Origin: Syntrophomonas sp. UBA5314
GTDB lineage: Bacteria > Bacillota > Syntrophomonadia > Syntrophomonadales > Syntrophomonadaceae
DNA length: 35,511 bases
Direction: 5' to 3'
NCBI GenBank assembly: GCA_002410325.1
Contig: DHRK01000004.1
Location: forward strand, 10,301 to 45,811
This document shows, in pieces, positions 8,194-16,317 of the stretch. Each line of letters begins with the position of its first letter. Within the stretch, counting starts at the first letter, position 1. The notes beneath the pieces are model-generated. The model was given only the letters and a program-made list of their open reading frames with translations. It did no database searches and was not told where the DNA came from. Made by a program: the position numbers and the translations under genes.

Positions 8194-9231
8194 ATGCCGC
8201 CAAAACCGATTCCAAAAACAGCCCGCCTTTCTTCCATAACGGATATTACCGGGAAGAAAAGACTGAGCATGTGGGAGCGGACCCTGCTCGGCCTGGATGT
8301 AAAATTATCGCGCAATAATTTGATTTGGACAACCACAACCCCCTTATGCTTTGCCCAATGGCGGGTTAGTGTCTTCTCATTGCAAGAAAAGATATGGGTA
8401 GTCGGTGGATACCGCAGCGACGGTTATGTAGACGACATAGAGGTCTTCGATCCCGCTGCCGGTACCTGGTCGACTATCCCCTACCCGTTTACCTATTTCG
8501 GACAGGCCTTTGTCACAACCGCCAACGGGATGCTCTACGCAGTCGGCGGGCTCTCGGGCTGCCAGATCCTGGCCTCGCCAGTCGAAGAGTACAACCCGTC
8601 AACCGGTACCATAACGCAAAAGGCCGCCCTGCCGACACCGTGCCACGACCCGGGCATCACTTCAACCGCTGATGGGAAGATCTATGTGATGGGCGGCTGC
8701 CTACCGCCATCCTCAGATCCAGGCGGGCCGCCCAGCGCTATTCTCACAACGGTTCAGATATACGACCCGGGAACCAACACCTGGAGCACAGGAAACGCCA
8801 TGCCTGTACCCAGGCACCAATTCTCAGCGGTTCCCGCACCCAACGGGAATATTTACATAATCGGCGGGACTGACGGCAACACGGAATTAAACAGGGTTGA
8901 TGTCTACAACCCGCAGACCAACTCGTGGCAGGCTGCTTCACCCATGTCCACTGCCAGACGGTGTCTGGCCTCAGTGCTGGGGGCAGACGGTAAGATATAT
9001 GCCATCGGCGGACTTGCCGGAGACGCTTCTCTCAAAACAGTGGAAGTCTTCGACCTGGCCAATAACACCTGGACCTCCTCCACGCCATTATCCGTTGGCC
9101 GGTGGTACCATGGCGCCGCCGCCCTCGGTAACAAGATATATGCCTGCGGCGGTTATATGCGCGTCGGACCTTACCAGGCCGGCAATGCCAATGTGTACGC
9201 TCTGGACTCGGTTGAAGAAGGCACCATCTAG
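8194..9231 (+). CDS. kelch-repeat beta-propeller protein
   Basis: 345 residues with five to six kelch repeats from about residue 55 to the end. Each has the 'iYviGG' doublet-glycine strand and a conserved aromatic (VFDPAAGTW, IYDPGTNTW, VYNPQTNSW, VFDLANNTW). Repeats spaced about 48-55 residues fit a six-bladed propeller. No signal peptide is visible at the chosen ATG, which has GGGAGGG 9 bases upstream. The first 50 residues are basic and unlike a repeat. Kelch propellers bind proteins or sugars; no enzymatic residue can be assigned. It is a single-gene unit followed by a hairpin. Confidence 0.85.
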   Translation: MPPKPIPKTARLSSITDITGKKRLSMWERTLLGLDVKLSRNNLIWTTTTPLCFAQWRVSVFSLQEKIWVVGGYRSDGYVDDIEVFDPAAGTWSTIPYPFTYFGQAFVTTANGMLYAVGGLSGCQILASPVEEYNPSTGTITQKAALPTPCHDPGITSTADGKIYVMGGCLPPSSDPGGPPSAILTTVQIYDPGTNTWSTGNAMPVPRHQFSAVPAPNGNIYIIGGTDGNTELNRVDVYNPQTNSWQAASPMSTARRCLASVLGADGKIYAIGGLAGDASLKTVEVFDLANNTWTSSTPLSVGRWYHGAAALGNKIYACGGYMRVGPYQAGNANVYALDSVEEGTI

Positions 9232-9302
9232 TAACGAAACACCGGCTCCCCAACAAATTAAACCGTACCTCTTTTTAGATGTTGCACCTCATTTGAAAAT
9301 CA

Positions 9303-9333
9303 GTGCCCGGCCTGAGTATACCAGACCGGGCAC
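9303..9333 (+). terminator. stem-loop after the kelch gene
   Basis: GTGCCCGG (9303-9310) pairs perfectly with CCGGGCAC (9326-9333). An inner CTG/CAG extends the stem past one mismatch. The flank is AAAATTATTATT, so it is a strong hairpin with only a weak T tract. Confidence 0.5.
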
Positions 9334-9880
9334 AAAATTATTATTGGTCCTTATCTGTACCCCTCATTATTTATATCCCTACCCTGTTAAATCAAAAACC
9401 AGCTTCCCGCTTAACCGCCTATCTTTACCATTAGAGGCAATGGCATCCGCCGATTTCCTTCCACATATCACCTAATTGATCTGCAATTATTAGCAACAGC
9501 GGTATTTGTTAGGTATTTTCGGCTAATTGAAGCATCCCCTTAAAATGTGAATATTTACCCTAATTTTTGTTGACAGCTTGGTGATCATAAACTTGTACGG
9601 CTCTCGACATCCAGGGAACTATAGATAGATGGCCAATAAATTCCAGGAGCCTTATCGCATTGCTTCCATAAACAATTGTTGGTAATAATCAACTGGGCTT
9701 ATGTGGTATCAGGCCGTAAAAATGATTATTCAGCAGCATTTTATCGCATTTATGGACGATATTCAACGCTTTTTGCCTTTGACCGGAGCAGGGCAGCAGC
9801 TAATCATTCCCCGCGATTTGTGCCCAGTCCGTTAAGTTAGTAAAATGGGACAGCAATTTGCGGAAAGGGTGAGTAACAAA
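9334..9880. other. long intergenic region, no convincing gene
   Basis: About 550 bases upstream of the SleB-like gene. TTGACA at 9570-9575 is a good -35 box but no -10 box follows at the right distance. A 37-codon frame at 9722-9835 has no ribosome-binding site. No RNA motif was recognised. Confidence 0.35.
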
Positions 9881-10522
9881 ATGAGACAGAAGAAAAAGAT
9901 GCTGGCAAGCGTGTTATTGATAGTTATGCTTGGACTGGTAAGCTATAGCATTCCTTGGGTAGCGCAGGCGTATCTGAATAATGGAACGCCTAAGGCACAG
10001 ATGCAGGATTCCGAGGCTAAGGAAAAGGTTGAAGGGCAAACCGCCGCCTATAATGCTGTTGCCGATAAAAATCTGGCCGTAACAACAGCGGCGGTTAATA
10101 CCCAGGTCAGCAAGCCGGCTACTCGAACCGACCAGGCGACTGCTTCTTCACAAAGCTTGGCTTACTCCCAAAAGCGCAACCTGGACAGTCTCGCCAAACT
10201 GGTTTACGGTGAAGCCCGTGGAGAATCCTTTGCTGGGCAGGTGGCAGTAGCTGCCGTAGTTTTAAACCGGGTAGAGTCGGGTAAATTTGGCGGTACAATA
10301 AATGAAGTAATATTTGAGCCGGGGGCCTTTACCGCCGTAAGCGACGGTCAGTATTACCTGCAGCCCAACCAGGAAGCCTACAATGCGGCTCAGGCCGCCC
10401 TGAACGGGTGGGACCCTACCGGTAACGCCATATATTATTGGAATCCGGTTACTGCGACCAATAAATGGATTTGGAGCCGTCCCATTATAACAACCATAGG
10501 CAAACACGTATTTGCTCTGTAA
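9881..10522 (+). CDS. secreted SleB/CwlJ-type cell wall hydrolase
   Basis: 213 residues: an N-terminal signal peptide (basic MRQKKK, hydrophobic 7-25, AQA at 28-30), an Ala/Thr/Gln-rich linker to about 100, then a Hydrolase_2 domain at 104-213. The domain starts 'LAKLVYGEARGE', with Glu111 the likely catalytic residue, and continues with 'AAVVLNRVESGKFGG', 'AFTAVSDG' and 'AIYYWNP'. SleB-like proteins are lytic enzymes of the spore cortex that act during germination. The peptidoglycan-binding domain of true SleB is absent, so a related vegetative role is possible. ATG 9881 has GAAAGGGTGAG just upstream. The ATG at 9845 has none. Its 3' end is duplicated at 29838-29891. Confidence 0.85.
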   Translation: MRQKKKMLASVLLIVMLGLVSYSIPWVAQAYLNNGTPKAQMQDSEAKEKVEGQTAAYNAVADKNLAVTTAAVNTQVSKPATRTDQATASSQSLAYSQKRNLDSLAKLVYGEARGESFAGQVAVAAVVLNRVESGKFGGTINEVIFEPGAFTAVSDGQYYLQPNQEAYNAAQAALNGWDPTGNAIYYWNPVTATNKWIWSRPIITTIGKHVFAL

Positions 10523-10526
10523 TAAG
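10473..10526 (+). repeat. direct repeat, copy 1: 3' end of the SleB-like gene
   Basis: These 54 bases match 29838-29891 at 52 positions in the same orientation. A further 29 bases at 10253-10281 match 29812-29838 with two single-base gaps. The terminators that follow also share the loop and inner stem (GCCGTACCTGGCAGGC). Confidence 0.9.
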
Positions 10527-10535
10527 TTGTCAAAA

Positions 10536-10561
10536 AAGGCCTGCCGTACCTGGCAGGCCTT
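10536..10561 (-). terminator. terminator shared by sleB-like gene and iorA relic
   Basis: AAGGCCTGCC (10536-10545) and GGCAGGCCTT (10552-10561) form a perfect 10-bp stem with loop GTACCT. On the minus strand it is followed by TTTTTT, a classical terminator for the iorA relic. On the plus strand it follows the SleB-like gene with only a TT tail. Confidence 0.8.
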
Positions 10562-10658
10562 AAACTGTCGACAAAAGCACCACGGGCACTACATATGCTC
10601 CAGGTGGTCGCAATAAGGCTGGTTATTGATTTCTCAATTATTACCCTTTCGATTTATT

Positions 10659-11147
10659 CTAACGGTCCACTTCCACTACCGCGCCAAATTCGCAGACTTG
10701 TAGACATAGCCCACAACCCACAAATGCTTTTTTGACAAAATCCTTTGCTTCTTGGCTGTCTGAAGGCTCCAACATTAGAATTTTGGCAAACTTGGCATAA
10801 TAACGATTATCTTGTTCATTCTGCGAAGAATGGATGCCCGGATCATCTGCACTAACCAAAACTAATCCACCATTTACTCCTGATAAAGACAGCAAAGGAT
10901 CTGCCGCTACGTTTAATCCTACGTTTTTCATTGCAACCAAGGTCCTTGCCCCCGCAACTGAAGCTCCATATGCCACTTCCAGCGCTACTTTTTCGTTAGG
11001 TGCCCATTGAGTAAAGATTTCAGGATATTTAGCAAGTGATTCCATTATCTCTGTACTTGGAGTTCCGGGATAAGCACTTCCTATACCAACTCCAGCCTCG
11101 TAAGCCCCTAAAGCTATAGCTTCATTACCGGTCAATAATTTTTTCAC
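10659..11147 (-). pseudogene. iorA: internally deleted indolepyruvate:ferredoxin oxidoreductase alpha subunit
   Basis: Starts at GTG 11147 with a perfect AGGAGG upstream. Residues 1-142 are the N-terminal pyrimidine-binding part of IorA: 'GNEAIALGAYEAGV', 'YPGTPSTEI', and the thiamine-contacting Glu in 'NEKVALEVAYGAS'. The sequence then jumps directly to the extreme C-terminal ferredoxin-like motif 'VGCGLCLQVCEFGAVVEVDR'. Full-length IorA is about 600 residues, so roughly 430 residues are missing, including the whole pyrophosphate-binding domain, while the frame stays open. The first Cys of the Cx2Cx2Cx3C set is replaced by Phe at the junction (about 10722). The protein cannot be an active oxidoreductase. 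There is no iorB next to it. The frame also stays open upstream to 11381, but that part is leader RNA. Confidence 0.85.
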
Positions 11148-11181
11148 TTTTATCCTCCTGATATTATTGAAAGCTGACAAT

Positions 11182-11225
11182 AAAAAAGGGCTTCCGGCAA
11201 CAGACATATACCGTTGCCGTTGCCC
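11182..11225 (-). terminator. terminator-like hairpin inside the iorA leader
   Basis: On the minus strand GGGC, CGGCAAC, an 11-base loop, GTTGCCG and GCCC fold into a two-part stem with a small internal loop, followed directly by TTTTTT. It lies 35 bases before the iorA start, downstream of the sigma-54 promoter, where it would attenuate transcription. Confidence 0.6.
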
Positions 11226-11269
11226 AAAAGATATAAGGGGGTTTCTTTGGGTAACCCAGATCTTATTTC

Positions 11270-11307
11270 GTGCTCTGCAGTAGTCACTCCAACGTACTGC
11301 AGAGCAC
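11270..11307. other. 13-bp perfect hairpin in the iorA leader
   Basis: GTGCTCTGCAGTA (11270-11282) and TACTGCAGAGCAC (11295-11307) are perfect inverted repeats with a 12-base spacer. There is no T-run. It lies between the sigma-54 promoter and the terminator-like hairpin, so it would be in the transcript. Confidence 0.7.
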
Positions 11308-11338
11308 AACAAAGAAGAAGAGGTTAGCTTAATACATT

Positions 11339-11353
11339 GCAATTTTTGTGCCA
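11339..11353 (-). promoter_or_regulatory. sigma-54 (-24/-12) promoter of the iorA relic
   Basis: Read on the minus strand the sequence is TGGCAC-AAAAA-TTGC, a full match to the RpoN core TGGCAC-N5-TTGC, preceded by GG. The predicted start site is near 11328, giving a leader of about 180 bases. A predicted activator palindrome lies upstream at 11482-11499. Confidence 0.75.
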
Positions 11354-11728
11354 CCCAATATAAACTGGGAAATACGCACATTTAGGTTTTTATCCTCAGA
11401 CAATTGTATTGCTTTTTTACGACAGTATTAATAATATGCTGGTATTAATCTCTAAAATGTGGGATTTACGTCATTAAGAGCTGTCTCTAAATTGAGACTA
11501 CTTTTGTCTAGAAAGGTGAAGCGCAGTTGTTTTAAAACTGCTGGCTTATTAACCGGGGGCCTGGGCACCCGACTTATCACCGGCTTCTTTACAGTTTCCT
11601 GGGCATTAGAACATCAAATTCCAAGCTTTTCTCGCCCAGAGCAAGATGACTGCTTTTATTTCTCATATCGAGGGGAGCACCTTTTTTACAGTAATTACTT
11701 TTCTTTCTTTTTGGTCGTTTTCTCTTGT
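11354..11728. other. intergenic region upstream of iorA relic
   Basis: 375 bases with the sigma-54 activator palindrome at 11482-11499. Another small inverted repeat, GCAGTT/AACTGC, is near 11525. A plus-strand frame through here overlaps the chemoreceptor gene and is judged spurious. No gene seen. Confidence 0.4.
11482..11499. promoter_or_regulatory. predicted activator site, palindrome A
   Basis: TGTCTC-TAAATT-GAGACT matches the palindrome TGTCTC-N6-GAGACA at 11 of 12 positions. It lies about 155-170 bases upstream of the predicted start site of the iorA sigma-54 promoter, a normal distance for an enhancer. Confidence 0.55.
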
Positions 11729-13675
11729 TTAATTCATCTGCATCTCATCAGCAATAGAAGCAATTTCTTCAATGGAAGTTGCCAGTTCATCAATAGCCTT
11801 GGCCTGTTCCTGTCCCACTTGGGTAGCGTGAACAATTTTTTCTCTAACCGGCGCCATAGTATCAACCACTTCCCGGACCTGTTGTGTTGCTATATCAGCA
11901 CCGGCTTTAATATTATCAAACGCATCGTTGAATGCGTCTAAAAGAACGTTTATTTGATCGAGCGCTTCCGTAACCTGATTGTTGATCCGCGTTGCCACGG
12001 GAAGGCCAGCTTGTGCTTCTTTAGAAGCGGCTTCGGATTGATTGATATCGGCAATAACCCTGGTCATCTGGGTTTGTATATCCCGAATCAAATCTTTGAT
12101 CTTGTCAGCATTTTCAGCCGATTCGTTAGCCAGATTACGAATATCATCAGCCACAACTGAAAAGCCGCGCCCATATTCCCCGGCGGTAGCCGCCTCTACG
12201 AATCCATTTACCGCCAGCATATTGGTCTGGATGGCTACATTCTGGATGGTGTCCACGATCTTTTCTATACGCCGAATTTTATCCTGCAGATTTTCTACCG
12301 CAAGGTTGATAGTTTCATAAGAACGGTTGCTTTTCTGTACGTATCCTCCGATCCCTTGAGCCTTAGTGCGCATATTAATCCAAATCTCGTTATATTCGTC
12401 TCTTAATCCATCACTCATGTCTACAGCTTCCACAGCTGAAATCAAAACTTCCCGGCCAACTTCCGTCAATTGTTGGGCATTCACATTTTCCTGGTTGATG
12501 ATTTGAATGGCCTCCCGCATCTGCATTAAAGAACTGGCAATCTGAGCCGCAGAACTACTTAGTTCTTCTATATTGGCCGATAACTCCTCGGCCGTGGCAG
12601 CTACTTCTTCGGCGGATTTGCTGATATTAACAGAGTTCTTCAGTTCTTCAGCCATTTCGCCCAGATCCTGACTGGCCGCATTCACTTCGGATAAGGCCTT
12701 GGTTTGTTCAATTACAGCTGAAGTAATTTCTTTTGTCCCCCTGGCTCCTTCCGCAATTGCGGAAGATATGCTCTGACTCCCACCCATCAGCCTATTGGCC
12801 GTTTCAACTATTTTATCGATGAAATTCTGCAAGCTTAACTGTACATCACCATACTGCTCCATCTGCCCGGCAAATTTAGTACAGTCTTCCACCACTTCTA
12901 AAGAACCATTGACTATGGACTCAAATGCCGTAGCGGTTCCGTTGATATCTGTAACTATTTCATTAATTCCCCTGCTTATTTCGTCCACTACACCCCGAAT
13001 ATCACGGGCTGAGCGCTCCGAGGTCTCCGCCAGGTTACGCACTTCGTCGGCCACTACGGCAAATCCGCGTCCGTGCTCACCGGCTCGGGCCGCCTCAATA
13101 GCCGCATTCAAAGCCAAAAGATTCGTCTGATCGGCAATCATCACCACGGCTTGCACGATCTCTCCTATATGCTGGGCCTGTAATTCCAACTCGCTTATCC
13201 GCTTGCTTGACTGCTGATTCTTTACAGCCGCTTTTTGAAACAAATCGTTCATATTCTCCATTGCCCGAATAGACTTCTGGGAAGCTTTAATGCCGTTGAT
13301 AACTTTTTCCATAACATTGCTTATGACATCTTTTAAATCAACTGCGCCACTATTCAACTGTATGCATCCTTCGTACATCTTACCTGACGCAATCCCGGAC
13401 TGCTCGGCTCGTAGAGTAAGATCTTCCATTAAACGTGTGAACTCCTGGGCCGCCGCATTCGATTCTTCTATTCCGGCAATCAATTCTTCAGAAGCCGACG
13501 CAATCCGTTCTGCCATTGCCTGCTGTTTGGCCATAGTACGAACCCGTGCTTTTTCCTGCGCCATCTTCTTGGCCATTTCCCGTTTCTTAACAATTTCATC
13601 GTTCTCTATTTTGGCAGTTATACCTGTTCTATCGGTAAGTTCCATACTTACAGGTTTCTGTAGCTTTTTATTCAT
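11729..13675 (-). CDS. soluble chemoreceptor-like protein with two signalling domains
   Basis: 648 residues, no membrane segment and almost entirely predicted coiled coil. Two separate methyl-accepting hairpins are visible. The first has the canonical tip 'IADQTNLLALNAAIEAARAG' then 'HGRGFAVVADEVRNLAE' (about 185-225). The second has a divergent tip 'AIQTNMLAVNGFVEAATAG' then 'YGRGFSVVADDIRNLAN' (about 480-520). Ordinary receptors have one. The N-terminal 60 residues are a basic helical region, and no sensor domain is recognisable. The start is ATG 13675, with AGGAGG 11 bases upstream. It may act as a cytoplasmic receptor or as an adaptor linking arrays. No CheA or CheW is in the window. Confidence 0.85.
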   Translation of the reverse strand: MNKKLQKPVSMELTDRTGITAKIENDEIVKKREMAKKMAQEKARVRTMAKQQAMAERIASASEELIAGIEESNAAAQEFTRLMEDLTLRAEQSGIASGKMYEGCIQLNSGAVDLKDVISNVMEKVINGIKASQKSIRAMENMNDLFQKAAVKNQQSSKRISELELQAQHIGEIVQAVVMIADQTNLLALNAAIEAARAGEHGRGFAVVADEVRNLAETSERSARDIRGVVDEISRGINEIVTDINGTATAFESIVNGSLEVVEDCTKFAGQMEQYGDVQLSLQNFIDKIVETANRLMGGSQSISSAIAEGARGTKEITSAVIEQTKALSEVNAASQDLGEMAEELKNSVNISKSAEEVAATAEELSANIEELSSSAAQIASSLMQMREAIQIINQENVNAQQLTEVGREVLISAVEAVDMSDGLRDEYNEIWINMRTKAQGIGGYVQKSNRSYETINLAVENLQDKIRRIEKIVDTIQNVAIQTNMLAVNGFVEAATAGEYGRGFSVVADDIRNLANESAENADKIKDLIRDIQTQMTRVIADINQSEAASKEAQAGLPVATRINNQVTEALDQINVLLDAFNDAFDNIKAGADIATQQVREVVDTMAPVREKIVHATQVGQEQAKAIDELATSIEEIASIADEMQMN

Positions 13676-13838
13676 CGCCCAGGCTACCTCCTAATAAATA
13701 TTGATCATGCTCAGTTTTTCGGCCATGGCATGTACATCCATACCATCGACGGCCATACACGACAAAAAGGATCATGATCTACAATTCAAATTCAAATATG
13801 ACAGCCAATCGTATTGAAGGATTGTTTAGTAGTGGCAA

Positions 13839-14660
13839 TCAAGCAACATCCAAACATTCTGCGATAGCGTGTGCCAACTCTTGAACCAGAGTTCTTTCGA
13901 ATTCATACGCCTCATCTGGATCAAACCTGGATGGTTCTCCACAATAACCCCGAGGAATTACCCCTCTAGCCCCTTGTCCCCCCTTAGCCCAGGTTATTAA
14001 ACCCGCAGTAGTAGTCTTTGAGGATCCTAACTCTCTGGCTAAGTCTACATTGACTAAACCGGGGAAATTAATGAACATCCACGCAGTTTCCATGGCACCG
14101 GCATGAAGGTCAATAAATCCATCAATGCTTCCCTTCATAAGCGTTTTCTGCAACAGTATAAAATCTTCGTTGCCGGTCACCTTGCATGCCTTGACCAAGG
14201 GCTCGGCCAGCACTGCTCGGACGCCCACCTCATGGTCCAGCCAGGCCTCCTGGGCAGCCTCTATAATGGCTTTATTGTGGGATAAGTCTCCATGTATATT
14301 AATTAAAAAGATGTCTTTAAAACCCCATTTCTTAATACAGAGTAAGATATCAACCAGCATAGCAGTCAAAGTGGTTTTCCTTACTGTAAAGGAACCGGGA
14401 AACGCCTCATTCGCACGGTTAATTCCCCAATAAAATGGGGGGGCAATCAGTGCCTGTTTGCCTATTTCATTTAATTTTTCAGAGATTTTTTTGCATAGAG
14501 CATACGTTATGTATGTATCTACCCCTAAACACATATGAGGCCCATGTCCTTCAATAACGGCAATGGGCAGTAAAACGCAGGCTTGATTTATCGATGCTGT
14601 TTCTATTTCTACATAGGTCATGTCAGCCATTGTTCCTTCAAATATTGAATATTCCGACAC
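13839..14660 (-). CDS. creatininase-family amidohydrolase
   Basis: 273 residues. The family's metal ligands are visible: 'IEGHGPHMCLGVDT' (Glu37, His39, His42, Asp48), 'NIHGD' near 110 and 'DLHAGAMETAWM' near 185 with the family's HAGxxET motif. Members hydrolyse cyclic or linear amides (creatinine, or a formamide in flavin/deazaflavin and mycofactocin pathways). The exact substrate cannot be read from the sequence. I chose GTG 14660 because AGGTGGGTG lies just upstream. The frame continues to a TTG at 14690 without a site. It lies between the chemoreceptor and thioesterase genes, all on the same strand. Confidence 0.82.
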   Translation of the reverse strand: MSEYSIFEGTMADMTYVEIETASINQACVLLPIAVIEGHGPHMCLGVDTYITYALCKKISEKLNEIGKQALIAPPFYWGINRANEAFPGSFTVRKTTLTAMLVDILLCIKKWGFKDIFLINIHGDLSHNKAIIEAAQEAWLDHEVGVRAVLAEPLVKACKVTGNEDFILLQKTLMKGSIDGFIDLHAGAMETAWMFINFPGLVNVDLARELGSSKTTTAGLITWAKGGQGARGVIPRGYCGEPSRFDPDEAYEFERTLVQELAHAIAECLDVA

Positions 14661-14753
14661 TTTATCACCCACCTGTTTAGATTCAGCCAACGAATTTCTT
14701 CGGACACGGTTTGAAATGAAAACTTGTTCTTCGTCGTAAACTACGGTATTGTT

Positions 14754-15215
14754 CTATCGTTCATCCTTCTTTATCAGTTTTGCTTTGAAAGCATCAAACA
14801 ATTTCTGCTGTTCTGGTGATTCTATAATCAGCGGAGGAACGGGAATAGGTCGTCTATTTTCATCAAGAGCAACCATGAGCCAATTCCCCTCAATGGCGTA
14901 CTTATCGGATTTTTCGGTCTTGAAATTTTTCTTCTTTACCCTCACCTTTATTCCCATAGATGTCCTTCCCGTAAATACTAATTCTGCCTCACAGACTATC
15001 AAATCTCCAACTTTGATTTTTTCTTGAAAGACAAGTTCATCTACACTTACAGTGACGGGATTACAGAGGCTGTGCTGTTGAGCTACTATACCCGCGGTTG
15101 AATCCATAAACCTCATTACTTCACCCCCGTGCATATTGCCAATCAAGTTAGTATGATAAGGAAGTACTACCAAAGCTGCGCTGATTTGCGACTGGGCAGC
15201 TGATTTTGGCTTCAT
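14754..15215 (-). CDS. hot-dog acyl-CoA thioesterase (YciA/YkhA type), paralogue 1
   Basis: 153 residues with the single-hot-dog acyl-CoA thioesterase signature 'NMHGGEVMRFMDSTAGIVA', including the catalytic-type Asp, and 'GRTSMGIKVRV'. These enzymes hydrolyse acyl-CoA to acid and CoA in the cytoplasm. The start is ATG 15215, with GAGGGG upstream. The ORF opens 18 bases earlier at a TTG that overlaps this site. A clear paralogue follows upstream at 15272, and the two share the C-terminal 'LIIESPEQQ.LFD' block nearly base for base, so they arose by tandem duplication. The acyl-CoA ligase and beta-oxidation genes nearby suggest control of the acyl-CoA pool. Confidence 0.85.
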   Translation of the reverse strand: MKPKSAAQSQISAALVVLPYHTNLIGNMHGGEVMRFMDSTAGIVAQQHSLCNPVTVSVDELVFQEKIKVGDLIVCEAELVFTGRTSMGIKVRVKKKNFKTEKSDKYAIEGNWLMVALDENRRPIPVPPLIIESPEQQKLFDAFKAKLIKKDER

Positions 15216-15271
15216 ATTAGAAATTCCCCTCAATTAAAACATCTCTTCTTACGGCATTGGGTTTTATTTAT

Positions 15272-15721
15272 TCATATTGCATTAAGTCGTGCTTTGATCT
15301 CATCAAACAATTCCTGCTGTTCTGGTGATTCTATTATTAACTGAGGAACCGGGGTAGGTATTCCGTTGTCATCCAAAGCGACCATAACCCAATATCCATG
15401 CACAACGTGTTTAATTTCTCCCGTATCTAGGTTTTCTTTTCTCAGCTTCACTAGAACAACCATGGATGTTCGGCCCGTGTAGACCAATTCCCCATAACAC
15501 AGTATCACGTCTCCGATCTGTATCTGTTCCTTAAACACTATTTTTCCGACAGAAACCGTGGCAGTATTATGCCGGCAATGCCGATGAGCCACAATTCCGG
15601 CAGCATTATCCATCATTTTCATAAGATCGCCTCCATGCACAATACCCAGTTGAGTGATGTGCTCGGGTAGCACTACCGCAGCTGTATCGATTCGAGAATG
15701 GTCAGCTGATTTTGACTTCAT
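15272..15721 (-). CDS. hot-dog acyl-CoA thioesterase, paralogue 2
   Basis: 149 residues, same fold and motif as its neighbour: 'IVHGGDLMKMMDNAAGIVA' and 'GRTSMVVLVKL'. The start is ATG 15721, with AAGGAG 10 bases before it. 56 bases separate it from paralogue 1, which probably lies in the same transcript. The core and C-terminus are conserved between the copies while the 60-75 and 105-120 regions differ, which suggests different acyl preference. Confidence 0.85.
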   Translation of the reverse strand: MKSKSADHSRIDTAAVVLPEHITQLGIVHGGDLMKMMDNAAGIVAHRHCRHNTATVSVGKIVFKEQIQIGDVILCYGELVYTGRTSMVVLVKLRKENLDTGEIKHVVHGYWVMVALDDNGIPTPVPQLIIESPEQQELFDEIKARLNAI

Positions 15722-15864
15722 ATTGGAAATCTCCTTAATAAACTTAACTGTTTTATAGATGTGTAGATAAACCATTGAATATATTTAAATAAAACTAAGT
15801 GTCGTCTATGCATACAAGCTTATTAAGCAATAATAGTTACAGTTAGTTTGCTTTCCATTGGATT

Positions 15865-16272
15865 TTACTCTACTATCTGTAAAGTGAAATAACTGAAAGC
15901 GACTGAAATATTATTTTGATCCATTACATCAGCCTCTGCAAAACAAATGCCATCCTCTAATTTTATAATCCGAGAATTAATATGAACTTCACCTATATTT
16001 ATCGGTATTGTCATAGAAGTATCGATTGAAATTATAAGTGGAACTGCTTCTTTGGGTATCATAGTATAAAGGGCAATATATATGGCCATTTCACTGGCAG
16101 TTGTAAGAACTCCACTAGAAATGTTCCCCCCCGAATTAAAAGCATTATCTTGTACTGGGAAACATAACTCACAAATCCCCTGTCCACATGAAAGGATATG
16201 AATATTTAACAGTTTGTAATAAAATGATCTTTGAATTTCCCGGATCTTCGTTTTAATATACTTGTACTCCAT
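15865..16272 (-). CDS. PaaI-like hot-dog thioesterase family protein
   Basis: 135 residues with the PaaI-type arrangement: a beta strand 'GQGICELCFPV', then 'NAFNSGGNISSGVLTTASEMA', where the family usually has HGG...D. The usual acidic residue is Glu here and the His is Asn. The C-terminal strands end 'ISVAFSYFTLQIVE'. Activity is therefore uncertain. The start is ATG 16272, with AAAGGGTG upstream. It is the third hot-dog protein in 1.5 kb, on the same strand as the other two. Confidence 0.7.
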   Translation of the reverse strand: MEYKYIKTKIREIQRSFYYKLLNIHILSCGQGICELCFPVQDNAFNSGGNISSGVLTTASEMAIYIALYTMIPKEAVPLIISIDTSMTIPINIGEVHINSRIIKLEDGICFAEADVMDQNNISVAFSYFTLQIVE

Positions 16273-16317
16273 AGCTCTACACCCTTTTCTTGGATGATTA
16301 TCATTGGAAATATTGGT

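Noticed and set aside
8394..9475. Overlapping frames in and after the kelch gene.
   Set aside because: Out-of-frame shadows of a clear repeat protein, with no start signals.
9570..9598. TTGACA as a promoter for the SleB-like gene.
   Set aside because: The hexamer at the right distance (TTGTAC) is a poor -10, and the start codon is almost 300 bases away.
9722..9835. 37-codon frame upstream of the SleB-like gene (MIIQQHFIAFMDD…).
   Set aside because: No ribosome-binding site and no recognisable family. Possible by chance in 600 bases.
11343..11360. GGGTGGCAC on the minus strand resembles the T-box core sequence.
   Set aside because: The ACCGCG half and any Stem I are missing. The same bases are a perfect -24/-12 promoter, which explains them better.
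11459..11941. 160-codon plus-strand frame with a 'GGLGTRL' string like sugar nucleotidyltransferases.
   Set aside because: The rest has no family pattern, the start lacks a ribosome-binding site, and half of it is antisense to the chemoreceptor gene.
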